Source of the DNA: Aerococcus viridans
GTDB lineage: Bacteria > Bacillota > Bacilli > Lactobacillales > Aerococcaceae
Reading direction: 5' to 3'
NCBI RefSeq assembly: GCF_002871935.1
Contig: NZ_PNHQ01000029.1
Span: forward strand, 1-14,067
Length of the DNA stretch: 14,067 bases
Each line of letters starts with the position of its first letter. Position 1 is the stretch's first letter. The position numbers and the translations under genes are program-made. Positions 8,503 to 14,067 of the stretch are shown piece after piece. Below the pieces are notes generated by a model, which saw only the letters and a program-made list of their open reading frames with translations, was not told the origin of the DNA and did not search any database.

Positions 8503-8877
8503 ATGATTTATAAACGTTGGAAAAGCATCCTTTTGCTTTTTGCCACGATACCGTTCATTATATCAATTTTTCTGCAAGATGGTATCACTTTATTATTCCT
8601 AAGCAACAGCTATTTTTACCTGTCTGCCCCCTTCTTAATCCTAGGTTTATTCGGATTAATCTTTAAAGACGGGACTTTTGACCTGTTTCAATACAGCTGG
8701 CGCAAGTGGAAACCTAGTGTTTTCTCACAAAATAATTCAAAAAATGATGAAGGGTTAGAAAAAAATGTACAAACTTTGTCCCAATCGATTGGTAATTGGT
8801 ACATTGGTTTTCTAAAAATTGGTGGCTGCTTATTCGCAATAAGTTTAAGCTTCCTAATCGCCTACTATATCATTTAG
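8503..8877 (+). CDS. DUF3899-like small membrane protein
   Basis: The only clear plus-strand gene. From ATG 8503 it encodes 124 residues with hydrophobic helices at about 8-24, 34-54 and 103-123, so it is probably an integral membrane protein. The segment LGLFGLIFKDGTFDLFQYSW (48-67), just after the second helix, resembles the DUF3899 family as I remember it. Its function is unknown, but it is a recurrent neighbour of peptide transporter genes. The frame stays open for 20 codons upstream to 8443, without a usable binding site. AAAGGA lies 12 bases before the chosen ATG, which is rather far. It is head-to-head with oppB (61 bases apart) and separates oppBCDF from the oppA genes. A terminator follows. 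Confidence 0.72.
   Translation: MIYKRWKSILLLFATIPFIISIFLQDGITLLFLSNSYFYLSAPFLILGLFGLIFKDGTFDLFQYSWRKWKPSVFSQNNSKNDEGLEKNVQTLSQSIGNWYIGFLKIGGCLFAISLSFLIAYYII
8557..8565 (-). promoter_or_regulatory. Candidate opp promoter inside the DUF3899-like gene
   Basis: On the minus strand TGATATAAT is a perfect extended -10 element (plus 8557-8565) with no recognisable -35. Transcription would start near 8550, about 110 bases before the oppB start. The 61 bases between oppB and the divergent gene contain no better minus-strand promoter. The element lies between inverted GATACC (8547-8552) and GGTATC (8581-8586). Confidence 0.4.
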
Positions 8878-8884
8878 AACTACA

Positions 8885-8913
8885 GGGGTGGACCAAATTG
8901 TCCGCCCTCTATT
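8885..8913 (+). terminator. Terminator after the DUF3899-like gene
   Basis: GGGGTGGAC and GTCCGCCCT pair over about 9 bp (with wobbles) around a CAAATT loop, followed by CTATTTAATAAA. It starts 8 bases after the stop codon. The T run is interrupted, so termination may be only partial. Confidence 0.6.
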
Positions 8914-9237
8914 TAATAAATATTATTCTAGTTATCATTACTATGAAATATTTTTTTACATAATCATGTTATTTTTCTTACCTAACTTGAAGTAAGTAGT
9001 GCTATCATTCCACCTTTAATTTAGCTATTATACAACCTCTTAAAGCCTATATCGGTATTAAGGTGCATTAATATTAGCATTTATACCTATACACGGGTTA
9101 AAACGCGTATAAATCGATCTGATGGCAAGTTCATTGCTTATCAGATTCTAGCCATACTCTTAGAATTTTTCATTAAAAGCAGTACAAATTTTAACATAAT
9201 TATCATATAACGTCAATATTCCTCACATATCAGAAAT
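8914..9237 (-). other. Gene-free interval with inverted repeats; possible leader or non-coding RNA
   Basis: No ORF longer than about 20 codons is convincing here. Three inverted repeats cluster together: ATCTGAT...ATCAGAT with inner GCAA/TTGC (9117-9146), ATTTATAC...GTATAAAT (9079-9086 / 9107-9114), and TATTAA...TTAATA near 9056-9073. They lie directly downstream of the minus-strand promoter at 9188-9216. A transcript from it would run toward oppB and be antisense to the DUF3899-like gene. It could be an opp leader, a small RNA or a decayed gene; I cannot tell which. Confidence 0.35.
9188..9216 (-). promoter_or_regulatory. Strong-looking orphan promoter, minus strand
   Basis: TTGACG (plus 9211-9216), a 17-base spacer, and TAAAAT (plus 9188-9193) preceded by TGT, an extended -10. 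This is among the best sigma-A-type promoters in the window. It lies after the first oppA terminator and points at no nearby minus-strand gene; oppB begins about 740 bases downstream, beyond the oppositely oriented DUF3899-like gene. Confidence 0.55.
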
Positions 9238-9269
9238 AAAAACAACCCACCATTTGGCGGGTTGTTTTT
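9238..9269 (-). terminator. Rho-independent terminator of the downstream oppA gene
   Basis: Minus strand: AAAAACAACCCGCC pairs with GGTGGGTTGTTTTT (14 bp, one G-T wobble) around an AAAT loop, ending in a run of T. It begins about 27 bases after the oppA stop. The plus-strand fold has one mismatch, so it may also act weakly in the other direction. Confidence 0.88.
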
Positions 9270-9295
9270 ACTTCCAACGAATACTCACTAGAAAC

Positions 9296-10966
9296 TTATT
9301 CTGCTGTTTTTGAAGCCCATTTGAATGAAGTTGATGCACCAACTTGGTGGTGAACAACGCCTTCAACAGATGGTTGTTCTAAGTAAGCACCATAGCGTTG
9401 GTATAGTGGCGCAATACCAGCTTCATCTAAAATTAAAGTTTCAGCTTTTACTAAATCATTCCAACGTTTATCTAAGTCTTCAGTTTCATCTGAAGCTGAT
9501 TGAATTAATGCATCGTACTCTTCATTTGAGTAGCCAGAGTTGTTGTTGTTACCGTCAGTTACAAATAATTCTAAGTAGTTAATTGGGTCAGCATAGTCAG
9601 CACCCCAACCAGAAATTTGTAAATCATAGTCTTGACTATTATCAGCTGCTACACGGTTCTTAAATGGAACTGAAACAATTTGTACTTGTAAACCTGGTAG
9701 GTTTGTTTGTAGTTGTCCTTGAATATATTCAGCAGAACGTTTCGCATTTTCAGTATCATCTACTAATAATTCAAGCGTGATAGCATCTGTACCTAATTCT
9801 TCTAGACCAGCATTGAATGCTTCTTGTGCAGACTCTACATCATAGTCAACAAATCCTGTACCTTCACTTGAATCTTCACGGAAATCAACATCTGTTGATG
9901 GGTTACTTGCTAATCCTTCTGGTACTAAGTAGTCAGCAGGTAGTGAACCATTTTGTAAGACTTGGTCAGCAAAGGATTGTTTATCGATTGCTTGTGCGAT
10001 ACCACGACGAATATTTGTATTCGCTAATGGTGTTTCTTCACCGTTACGTTCTTGGTTCATCTTAATAAAGAATACTGATGATTCAGGTGAATTAGCCATG
10101 TTCGGATCACCTTCACGAGCAGCTACATATTCACCTGAAACAGTTGTGTAGTCAATCTCTCCAGAATCAAATAAGTTTAATGCTGTTGATGTTTCTTTTA
10201 ATACTTGGTATTTAACTGTATCTAACTGAACATTATCTGCATCCCAGTAGCTATCATTTTTCTCTAATGACCAGTTCAAGTTTGTACCATCCCAACCAGA
10301 TAAGGTAAATGGTCCATTATATAAAACTGTATCTGAGTTAGTTGCATAACTGTCACCTTGTTCCTCCACGTATGTTTGGTTAAGCGGGTAGAACGGTGCC
10401 ATTGATAGTAAGCCTTCTAAGTATGGCACTGGTTTCGCATATGATACTTCTAATGTTTTTTCATCTACAGCTACAGCACCTAATTCTGAAGGTTCCATTT
10501 CGCCACTGATGATTTCAGTAGCATTTTGGATGATACCATCAGCTAAATATGAATAAGGTGCTGCTGTATCAGGATCAACTAAGCGTTGCCATGCAAATAC
10601 AAAATCATTTGCTGTTACAGGGTCCCCATTTGACCATGTAGCATCTTCTTTAATTTTGTATGTGTATACAGTTCCATCTTCAGAAATTTCTGGTTCACCA
10701 TCTAACACACCAGCTTCATACTCACCATCTTGGTTTTGACGGTATAAACCTTCATTCACATTATTCATCATGTCGAATGAAACTGTATCGGTTACCATTG
10801 TTGTATCCATGGTTGGTAATTCAGAACTTGTCGTCCAGCTCAATACTTGTTCACTTTCGCCCGATCCATTTGAACCTGAATTGTCACTTCCATTACCACA
10901 GGCCGCTAACACTAAACCTGATAGACCTATCACTGCAAGTGATTTTAATAAACTTTTTCTTTCCAT
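9296..10966 (-). CDS. oppA: Peptide ABC transporter substrate-binding lipoprotein, OppA paralogue 1
   Basis: Extracellular peptide-binding lipoprotein (SBP_bac_5 family) expected to deliver peptides to OppBCDF. The start ATG 10964-10966 gives 556 residues and has GGAGG 8 bases upstream; the ATG at 10981 would put that site inside the gene. A lipoprotein signal peptide with lipobox LAAC gives a lipidated C23, followed by a Gly/Ser/Asn-rich linker (24-38). The family core includes EDATWSNGDPVTANDFVFAW, the PDTAAPYSY segment, YNGPFTLSGWDGTNL and YIQGQLQTNLPG. It ends in KTAE. It is clearly related to the next oppA upstream along its whole length. It has its own promoter and terminator, so it is probably made in excess over the membrane subunits. 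Confidence 0.93.
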   Translation of the reverse strand: MERKSLLKSLAVIGLSGLVLAACGNGSDNSGSNGSGESEQVLSWTTSSELPTMDTTMVTDTVSFDMMNNVNEGLYRQNQDGEYEAGVLDGEPEISEDGTVYTYKIKEDATWSNGDPVTANDFVFAWQRLVDPDTAAPYSYLADGIIQNATEIISGEMEPSELGAVAVDEKTLEVSYAKPVPYLEGLLSMAPFYPLNQTYVEEQGDSYATNSDTVLYNGPFTLSGWDGTNLNWSLEKNDSYWDADNVQLDTVKYQVLKETSTALNLFDSGEIDYTTVSGEYVAAREGDPNMANSPESSVFFIKMNQERNGEETPLANTNIRRGIAQAIDKQSFADQVLQNGSLPADYLVPEGLASNPSTDVDFREDSSEGTGFVDYDVESAQEAFNAGLEELGTDAITLELLVDDTENAKRSAEYIQGQLQTNLPGLQVQIVSVPFKNRVAADNSQDYDLQISGWGADYADPINYLELFVTDGNNNNSGYSNEEYDALIQSASDETEDLDKRWNDLVKAETLILDEAGIAPLYQRYGAYLEQPSVEGVVHHQVGASTSFKWASKTAE

Positions 10967-10983
10967 AAGAACAACCTCCATAT

Positions 10984-11000
10984 TTAAGCAGAAAGCTTAA
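10984..11000 (-). promoter_or_regulatory. Small hairpin in the oppA1 leader
   Basis: TTAAGC (10984-10989) and GCTTAA (10995-11000) form a perfect 6-bp stem with a 5-base loop. It ends 5 bases from the GGAGG site (10975-10979). It could affect mRNA stability or translation of oppA1, but it is short and may be incidental. Confidence 0.3.
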
Positions 11001-11026
11001 TTAGATATTTATTACAACATGGAGAC

Positions 11027-11055
11027 AATTTACTAGATTTTGAATCCGTTGTCAA
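11027..11055 (-). promoter_or_regulatory. Promoter of oppA1
   Basis: A perfect TTGACA (plus 11050-11055), a 17-base spacer and TAAATT (plus 11027-11032). Transcription would begin near 11020, giving a leader of about 54 bases. It lies just after the terminator of the preceding oppA gene, as expected for separately transcribed paralogues. Confidence 0.7.
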
Positions 11056-11069
11056 TCTTTTCTTCTCAT

Positions 11070-11084
11070 TATTTTCATAAAAAT
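11070..11084. promoter_or_regulatory. Candidate CodY-box-like site upstream of oppA1
   Basis: TATTTTCATAAAAAT matches the known CodY consensus AATTTTCWGAAAATT at 12 of 15 positions (on either strand). It sits 15 bases upstream of the oppA1 -35 box. CodY represses peptide uptake genes in related bacteria when branched-chain amino acids are plentiful. The sequence is AT-rich, so a chance match is a real possibility. Confidence 0.35.
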
Positions 11085-11100
11085 TTCATTATTCGCTCAT

Positions 11101-11140
11101 AAATAAAGACAACCGTTGATATTTGATCAACAGTTGTCTT
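11101..11140 (-). terminator. Rho-independent terminator of oppA2
   Basis: Minus strand: AAGACAACTGTTGAT pairs with ATCAACGGTTGTCTT (15 bp, one T-G wobble) around a CAAAT loop, followed by TATTT. The hairpin spans 11106-11140 and begins 25 bases after the oppA2 stop. Confidence 0.85.
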
Positions 11141-11165
11141 GACACTTGTTCAATTATTGTATTTA

Positions 11166-12803
11166 TTATTCAGCAGTTAGACTTGCTGTTCGTAGATCAA
11201 ATTCGTTCCCAACTGTTCTGAAAGTTATGCCTTCTAGATTAGGATTTCTTAATTGTGTCTCAACCTCTTGGTATAAAGGTACCCAAGCAGCGTCTTCAGT
11301 TAACACTTCTTGCGCTTCAACAAAGTTGGACCATCTTGCCACTGGATCATTCGCATGCTCGCCTTTTGCAGCAGTAATTTGTTTATCATATGCTTCATTT
11401 GAGTAATCACCACGATTATATGGTCCATCTGTTTCGAATAATTCGAAGAAATTAATACCATCTGCAAAATCTGCGGCCCAACCAGTAATTACTAAATCAT
11501 AATCGCGTGCCTCTTCTTGGCTAAGACGATTTTTCTTAGGTACATTCTGTAAATTCAATGTTACACCAGGTAGGTTATTGGCTACTTGTCCTTGAATATA
11601 TTCAGCAGTTGTTTTACTCTTCTCATCATCATCACCTAGTAGGCTCAAGCTTAGCGTTTCAACACCTAATTCATCTTGCGCAATTGCCCACAGTCTTGCA
11701 GCTTCTTCTGGATCATACTTATCTTCAATAGCAACCTCAGATACGAAATCTTCTTCCGTTTCTGGATTGAATATAAAGTTTTCTGGAACAAATGTAGAAA
11801 CAGGGTTAGAACCATCACCAATTACATTGGTTGCCAATTCTTCATTGTTAATTGCATAGTCAATCGCTTCACGTAGATTTTTATTTTGGAAGACTTCGTT
11901 ATTATAGTTGAACGCAACCCAGTAGTTTCTTGCTTTAGTTTGTTGTACAGCATCTTCGTGACTTAGATATTGTTTCGCCAATTCCCCTGTTAATAATGAA
12001 TTATCAACATCTCCAGCTTCAAATAAATTCACATTTGTTGAAATTTCTTTGATTACTTGAACATCAACTTGGTCAATGGCGATTTGATCAGCATTATAGT
12101 AATCTTCATTTTTCACTAAAGACCAAGTTAGTCCTGTACCATCCCAGTCAGTCATCGTAAATGGTCCAGAGAAAACAATATTCTCAGAGTCTGTACCATA
12201 TGCATCTCCAGCTTCTTCAACAAATTTTTGATTTTGCGGATACAATGGCGTAAATGCTAATAAGTTTTCAATGTAAGGTATCGGAGTATCTAACCGAATT
12301 TCTATAGTATAGTCATCTAAAGCTTCAACCCCTAATTCTTCAACTGCTTGATCACCATTCAAAACACCCTCAGCATTTTCAAAGTCAGCCAATAAATATG
12401 AATATGGAGCTGCAGTATCCGGATTAGCTAAACGTTGAATGGCATATACAAAATCATGCGCGGTAATTTGATCGCCATTTGACCATGTTGCATCTTCACG
12501 CATCTTGATTGTATACACTAAACCATCTTCTGATACCTCAGGCAAGGATTCAGCTAAAGCAGGTTGGATTTCATTCTTATCATTTTCCCAATATAAGCCT
12601 TCTTGGACATGCCCAATATAGTTTGCACTATTCATATCAGTTGCTAATACTGAATCCATTGTAGCAATTTCAGTTGGTGCTACATAATTCACTACTGCCT
12701 TAGATTCTCCACCAGTTGAATTTGCATTTCCCCCATTTGTACCGCAAGCAGCTAGCAATGTTGCCGTAACTAACGTTACTAAAAAACTCTTCTTAATCTT
12801 CAT
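11166..12803 (-). CDS. oppA: Peptide ABC transporter substrate-binding lipoprotein, OppA paralogue 2
   Basis: A second SBP_bac_5 peptide-binding lipoprotein of 545 residues, encoded upstream of oppA1. The signal peptide (residues 1-19) ends in lipobox LAAC, giving a lipidated C20, followed by a Gly/Asn/Ser linker. Shared core segments with oppA1 include the EDATWSNGD stretch, NPDTAAPYSY, SGPFTMTDWDGTGLTWSL, AEYIQGQ and GWAADFAD, and both proteins end in TAE. The middle and the ligand-facing loops differ a good deal, so peptide preference may differ. ATG 12803 has AGGAG 6 bases upstream. It has its own promoter and terminator. It may instead serve as a peptide or pheromone sensor, as some OppA paralogues do; the sequence alone does not decide. 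Confidence 0.93.
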   Translation of the reverse strand: MKIKKSFLVTLVTATLLAACGTNGGNANSTGGESKAVVNYVAPTEIATMDSVLATDMNSANYIGHVQEGLYWENDKNEIQPALAESLPEVSEDGLVYTIKMREDATWSNGDQITAHDFVYAIQRLANPDTAAPYSYLLADFENAEGVLNGDQAVEELGVEALDDYTIEIRLDTPIPYIENLLAFTPLYPQNQKFVEEAGDAYGTDSENIVFSGPFTMTDWDGTGLTWSLVKNEDYYNADQIAIDQVDVQVIKEISTNVNLFEAGDVDNSLLTGELAKQYLSHEDAVQQTKARNYWVAFNYNNEVFQNKNLREAIDYAINNEELATNVIGDGSNPVSTFVPENFIFNPETEEDFVSEVAIEDKYDPEEAARLWAIAQDELGVETLSLSLLGDDDEKSKTTAEYIQGQVANNLPGVTLNLQNVPKKNRLSQEEARDYDLVITGWAADFADGINFFELFETDGPYNRGDYSNEAYDKQITAAKGEHANDPVARWSNFVEAQEVLTEDAAWVPLYQEVETQLRNPNLEGITFRTVGNEFDLRTASLTAE

Positions 12804-12843
12804 AGAAATCTCCTACTTCTAATGTTATTTTAATACAAATTTT

Positions 12844-12871
12844 ATTTTATCTCATTATTTTATTATGTCAA
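12844..12871 (-). promoter_or_regulatory. Promoter of oppA2
   Basis: A perfect TTGACA (plus 12866-12871), a 16-base spacer and TAAAAT (plus 12844-12849, 5 of 6 consensus). Transcription would start near 12837, with a 33-base leader. The rest of the gene-free stretch 12872-12978 shows only AT-rich sequence with no other feature I can support. Confidence 0.65.
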
Positions 12872-12978
12872 TGGTATCAAGCTATAATTTTTATCAGAAA
12901 AAATGATCATGCAAGAATTTTTAAAACTTTATGTAACTTTGTATGCGCAATTTTCACTTAAGTTGAAGTTGATGAAGA

Positions 12979-13010
12979 CAAAAAGCACAGATACTCATGT
13001 ACCTATGCTT
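12979..13010 (-). terminator. Rho-independent terminator after the small membrane protein gene
   Basis: Minus strand: AAGCATAGGTAC pairs with GTATCTGTGCTT (12 bp, two wobbles) around an ATGA loop, followed by TTTTGTC. It lies about 100 bases after the stop at 13111. The intervening 13011-13110 holds nothing I can identify. Confidence 0.75.
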
Positions 13011-13110
13011 AGATATTAACTATCTGAATATTCAAAAGTGTTATAGCGACCTAAATTGGTGCAATAAATTGCCCTAATTTAAGAGAAATTATTTGTTTTC
13101 TAATCTGTTA

Positions 13111-13377
13111 CTATAGCCAAAAGAGGAACACACCCTCGAAAATAGCGATAGTTAATGAAACTAGCCAAATTATTATAACATAAACAAAAATGACTCCAAA
13201 TATTAAAAGTAACCACTTAAAGGTTTTCTTATAGAAATTAACAAAGCTTCGGTATTTAACTTTTAAATTATCATCAAGACTTACTATTATCACAGGAATA
13301 AAACAAATTGCTAATAGCCAGAATAGAATAGCTCCAATTCCAATGAGAATGTTAGAAATTAAATCTACTATAAACAT
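13111..13377 (-). CDS. Small membrane protein of unknown function
   Basis: An 88-residue protein from ATG 13375-13377, preceded at 5 bases by a strong GGGAGGAG. A longer frame from 13416 would place that binding site inside the gene. It has two long hydrophobic stretches (about 6-32 and 53-80) separated by a charged loop with DDNLKVKYRSF and a lysine-rich YKKTFK, and it ends FLFWL. I do not recognise the family. The topology would fit a two-helix membrane protein, such as an immunity-like or toxin-like small protein, but nothing specific supports that. It appears to be a single-gene unit with a terminator downstream. The good start site argues that it is real. Confidence 0.6.
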   Translation of the reverse strand: MFIVDLISNILIGIGAILFWLLAICFIPVIIVSLDDNLKVKYRSFVNFYKKTFKWLLLIFGVIFVYVIIIWLVSLTIAIFEGVFLFWL

Positions 13378-13416
13378 TATTACTCCTCCCAAATATTTAT
13401 ACTTTAGTTTACACAA

Positions 13417-13445
13417 AAATTATGGCTTTAATTATAATTTACCAA
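13417..13445 (-). promoter_or_regulatory. Weak candidate promoter of the small membrane protein gene
   Basis: TTGGTA (plus 13440-13445), a 17-base spacer and TAATTT (plus 13417-13422) on the minus strand. Each hexamer matches the consensus at only 4 of 6 positions. The position, about 40 bases before the ATG, is suitable. Confidence 0.3.
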
Positions 13446-13465
13446 TGCTGAATTTTTGAACTGCA

Positions 13466-13804
13466 TTATGTAGACCGAATAAAACAAAAATGTGGACTAG
13501 ACCCGTACATAATTACGAAAAAATTCTTTATATGAAACTTTATTCGAACTAATGAATTTCTACCCTCAGAGAAACTTATCAACTTTTTGCTCGAAAAATC
13601 ATAAACACTATTAAAAAAAATTACCCCATGAATATCCTCACTATTAATTACACTCCTAAAAATCCTTTTATATTTTAAAATCGATAAATTATGTAAATTG
13701 GTGTAATTAATATAAGTTTCTTGCTTTAAATCTCTGTTTGCTTTTAAGTTCATATAATTCTTATTTTTAATCATAAAAATAGTAGCTAAATTCGATCGAA
13801 TCAA
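13466..13804 (-). CDS. Doubtful hypothetical ORF
   Basis: An open frame of 112 codons starting with TTG at 13802-13804, with AAAGGA 9 bases upstream. The sequence is very AT-rich and the product is rich in Asn, Ile, Phe and Lys, with no signal peptide, clear membrane helix or motif that I recognise. A stretch such as SEDIHGVIFFNSVYDFSS (55-72) looks protein-like. The neighbouring DNA on the right holds broken coding pieces, so this may be part of a decayed gene or a chance frame. No terminator is seen between it and the next minus-strand gene. Confidence 0.27.
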   Translation of the reverse strand: MIRSNLATIFMIKNKNYMNLKANRDLKQETYINYTNLHNLSILKYKRIFRSVINSEDIHGVIFFNSVYDFSSKKLISFSEGRNSLVRIKFHIKNFFVIMYGSSPHFCFIRST

Positions 13805-13822
13805 CCACTCTATTCCTTTTAT

Positions 13823-13971
13823 TCATATTAGTTTGTTCTTTAAGTTAGCTTCATAGGCAGTCATTTGATATCTCTGTACCCCCTCATATCTTCTTAACAC
13901 TTTCTTTTGAAATTCCTTCCAAACTCTTATTCATTTTATCTTTAGTATCTTCATTCTTCTGTAGTAAGTTC
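13823..13971 (-). pseudogene. Gene remnant cut by the IS-like element
   Basis: Two coding-like pieces on the minus strand lie in different frames. The first (13971 to 13884) reads NLLQKNEDTKDKMNKSLEG and ends in TGA after 28 codons, with no start inside the window. The second (about 13917 to 13823) reads WKEFQKKVLRRYEGVQRYQM, continues TAYEANLKNKLI and then stops. Joined by a frameshift near the GGAAGGAA run (about 13908-13915), they would make the C-terminal end of one lysine-rich helical protein. The IS boundary at 13972 would have removed the 5' part. I cannot name the family. Confidence 0.35.
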
Positions 13972-14067
13972 GGTTCTATGATAAATAGTGTTGGTGGGAA
14001 ATTCTTAGGAATTTCCGCCAGCACTATTTTTGGGTATACAAAAAGGCCATGAAATCCTAAAATAAAG
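13972..14067 (+). mobile_element. Terminal fragment of an ISL3-family-like insertion sequence (outer end at 13972)
   Basis: The sequence starts GGTTCTATGATAAATAGTG and continues past the window edge. It aligns in register with the left-edge element (16 of 27 bases), and I associate this form, with the following GTATACAAAAAGGCCATGAA stretch, with ISL3-family ends (recalled, not searched). No transposase is included. The bases before 13972 (GTAAGTTC) and after 87 (GTTTTAAT) differ, as expected for two separate insertions. Confidence 0.5.
13984..14031 (+). terminator. Inward-facing terminator-like hairpin in the right IS end
   Basis: A stem of about 20 bp is formed by the arms 13984-14004 and 14009-14028. 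The arms start AATAGTGTTGG and end CCAGCACTATT, with T-G wobbles and one bulged G, around a TTAG loop. It is followed by a T run (14027-14031). The fold is better on the plus strand, so it would stop transcription entering the element from the left. Confidence 0.65.

Noticed and set aside
8885..8910. GGGGTGGACC resembles the T-box core GGGTGGNACC
   Set aside because: It sits right after a stop codon, pairs fully with the following GTCCGCCC as a plain terminator, and no plus-strand gene follows.
9006..9017. Minus-strand AAAGGTGGAATG resembles a T-box antiterminator core
   Set aside because: The ACC-GCG part and the pairing strand are missing, and no specifier stem could be made out; it is noted only as part of the structured interval.
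9325..11000. Several plus-strand frames of 76-102 codons opposite oppA1
   Set aside because: They lie antisense within a well-supported gene, lack binding sites and encode biased leucine/histidine-rich products typical of reverse-strand shadows.
12884..12900. CAGAAAAAA upstream of oppA2 as a second CodY box
   Set aside because: Only about 10 of 15 positions match, which is background level in such AT-rich DNA.
1..14067. CRISPR arrays, tRNA, rRNA or prophage genes
   Set aside because: No regularly spaced repeats, no cloverleaf or rRNA-like sequence, and no phage structural or integrase genes were seen on either strand.

Overview
The window looks like chromosome from a low-GC Gram-positive bacterium of the order Lactobacillales. 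The reasons are AT-rich DNA, strong GGAGG-type ribosome binding sites, frequent TTG starts, lipoboxes of the LAAC type, and the conserved secG - carboxylesterase - rnr - smpB order. The protein style suggests Aerococcaceae or Carnobacteriaceae, but that is an impression and not a measured result. Almost every gene is on the minus strand, so the transcription order runs from high to low coordinates.

Right part (about 13.97 to 12.98 kb): the last 96 bases look like the end of an ISL3-family insertion sequence that continues beyond the window. It abuts a short broken gene remnant. Next come a doubtful 112-codon ORF and a small two-helix membrane protein of unknown function that has its own terminator.

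Middle part (12.8 to 4.3 kb): an oligopeptide import locus. Two paralogous OppA lipoproteins stand in tandem, each with its own promoter and terminator. A 418-base gene-free stretch follows, with an orphan minus-strand promoter and several inverted repeats. Then comes a plus-strand gene for a DUF3899-like membrane protein, and then the tightly packed oppB-oppC-oppD-oppF operon (two permeases, two ATPases). The OppA proteins would capture peptides outside the cell, OppBC would form the channel and OppDF would hydrolyse ATP. The DUF3899-like gene lies head-to-head with oppB, so any opp transcript starting upstream of it would be antisense to it.

Left part (4.3 to 0.1 kb): secG (protein export channel subunit) has its own promoter and terminator. 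It is followed by a carboxylesterase - rnr - smpB operon. RNase R and SmpB both belong to the trans-translation and RNA quality-control pathway. Another ISL3-like IS end begins 24 bases after the smpB stop and fills the first 87 bases of the window.

The two edges match each other in register (16 of 27 terminal bases), and both carry a hairpin that would stop transcription entering the element. The window may therefore be one contig bounded by copies or relatives of a repeated IS. I see no tRNA, rRNA or CRISPR array, and no clearly new multi-gene system. The least explained parts are the 8.9-9.2 kb interval and the remnants at 13.4-13.97 kb.
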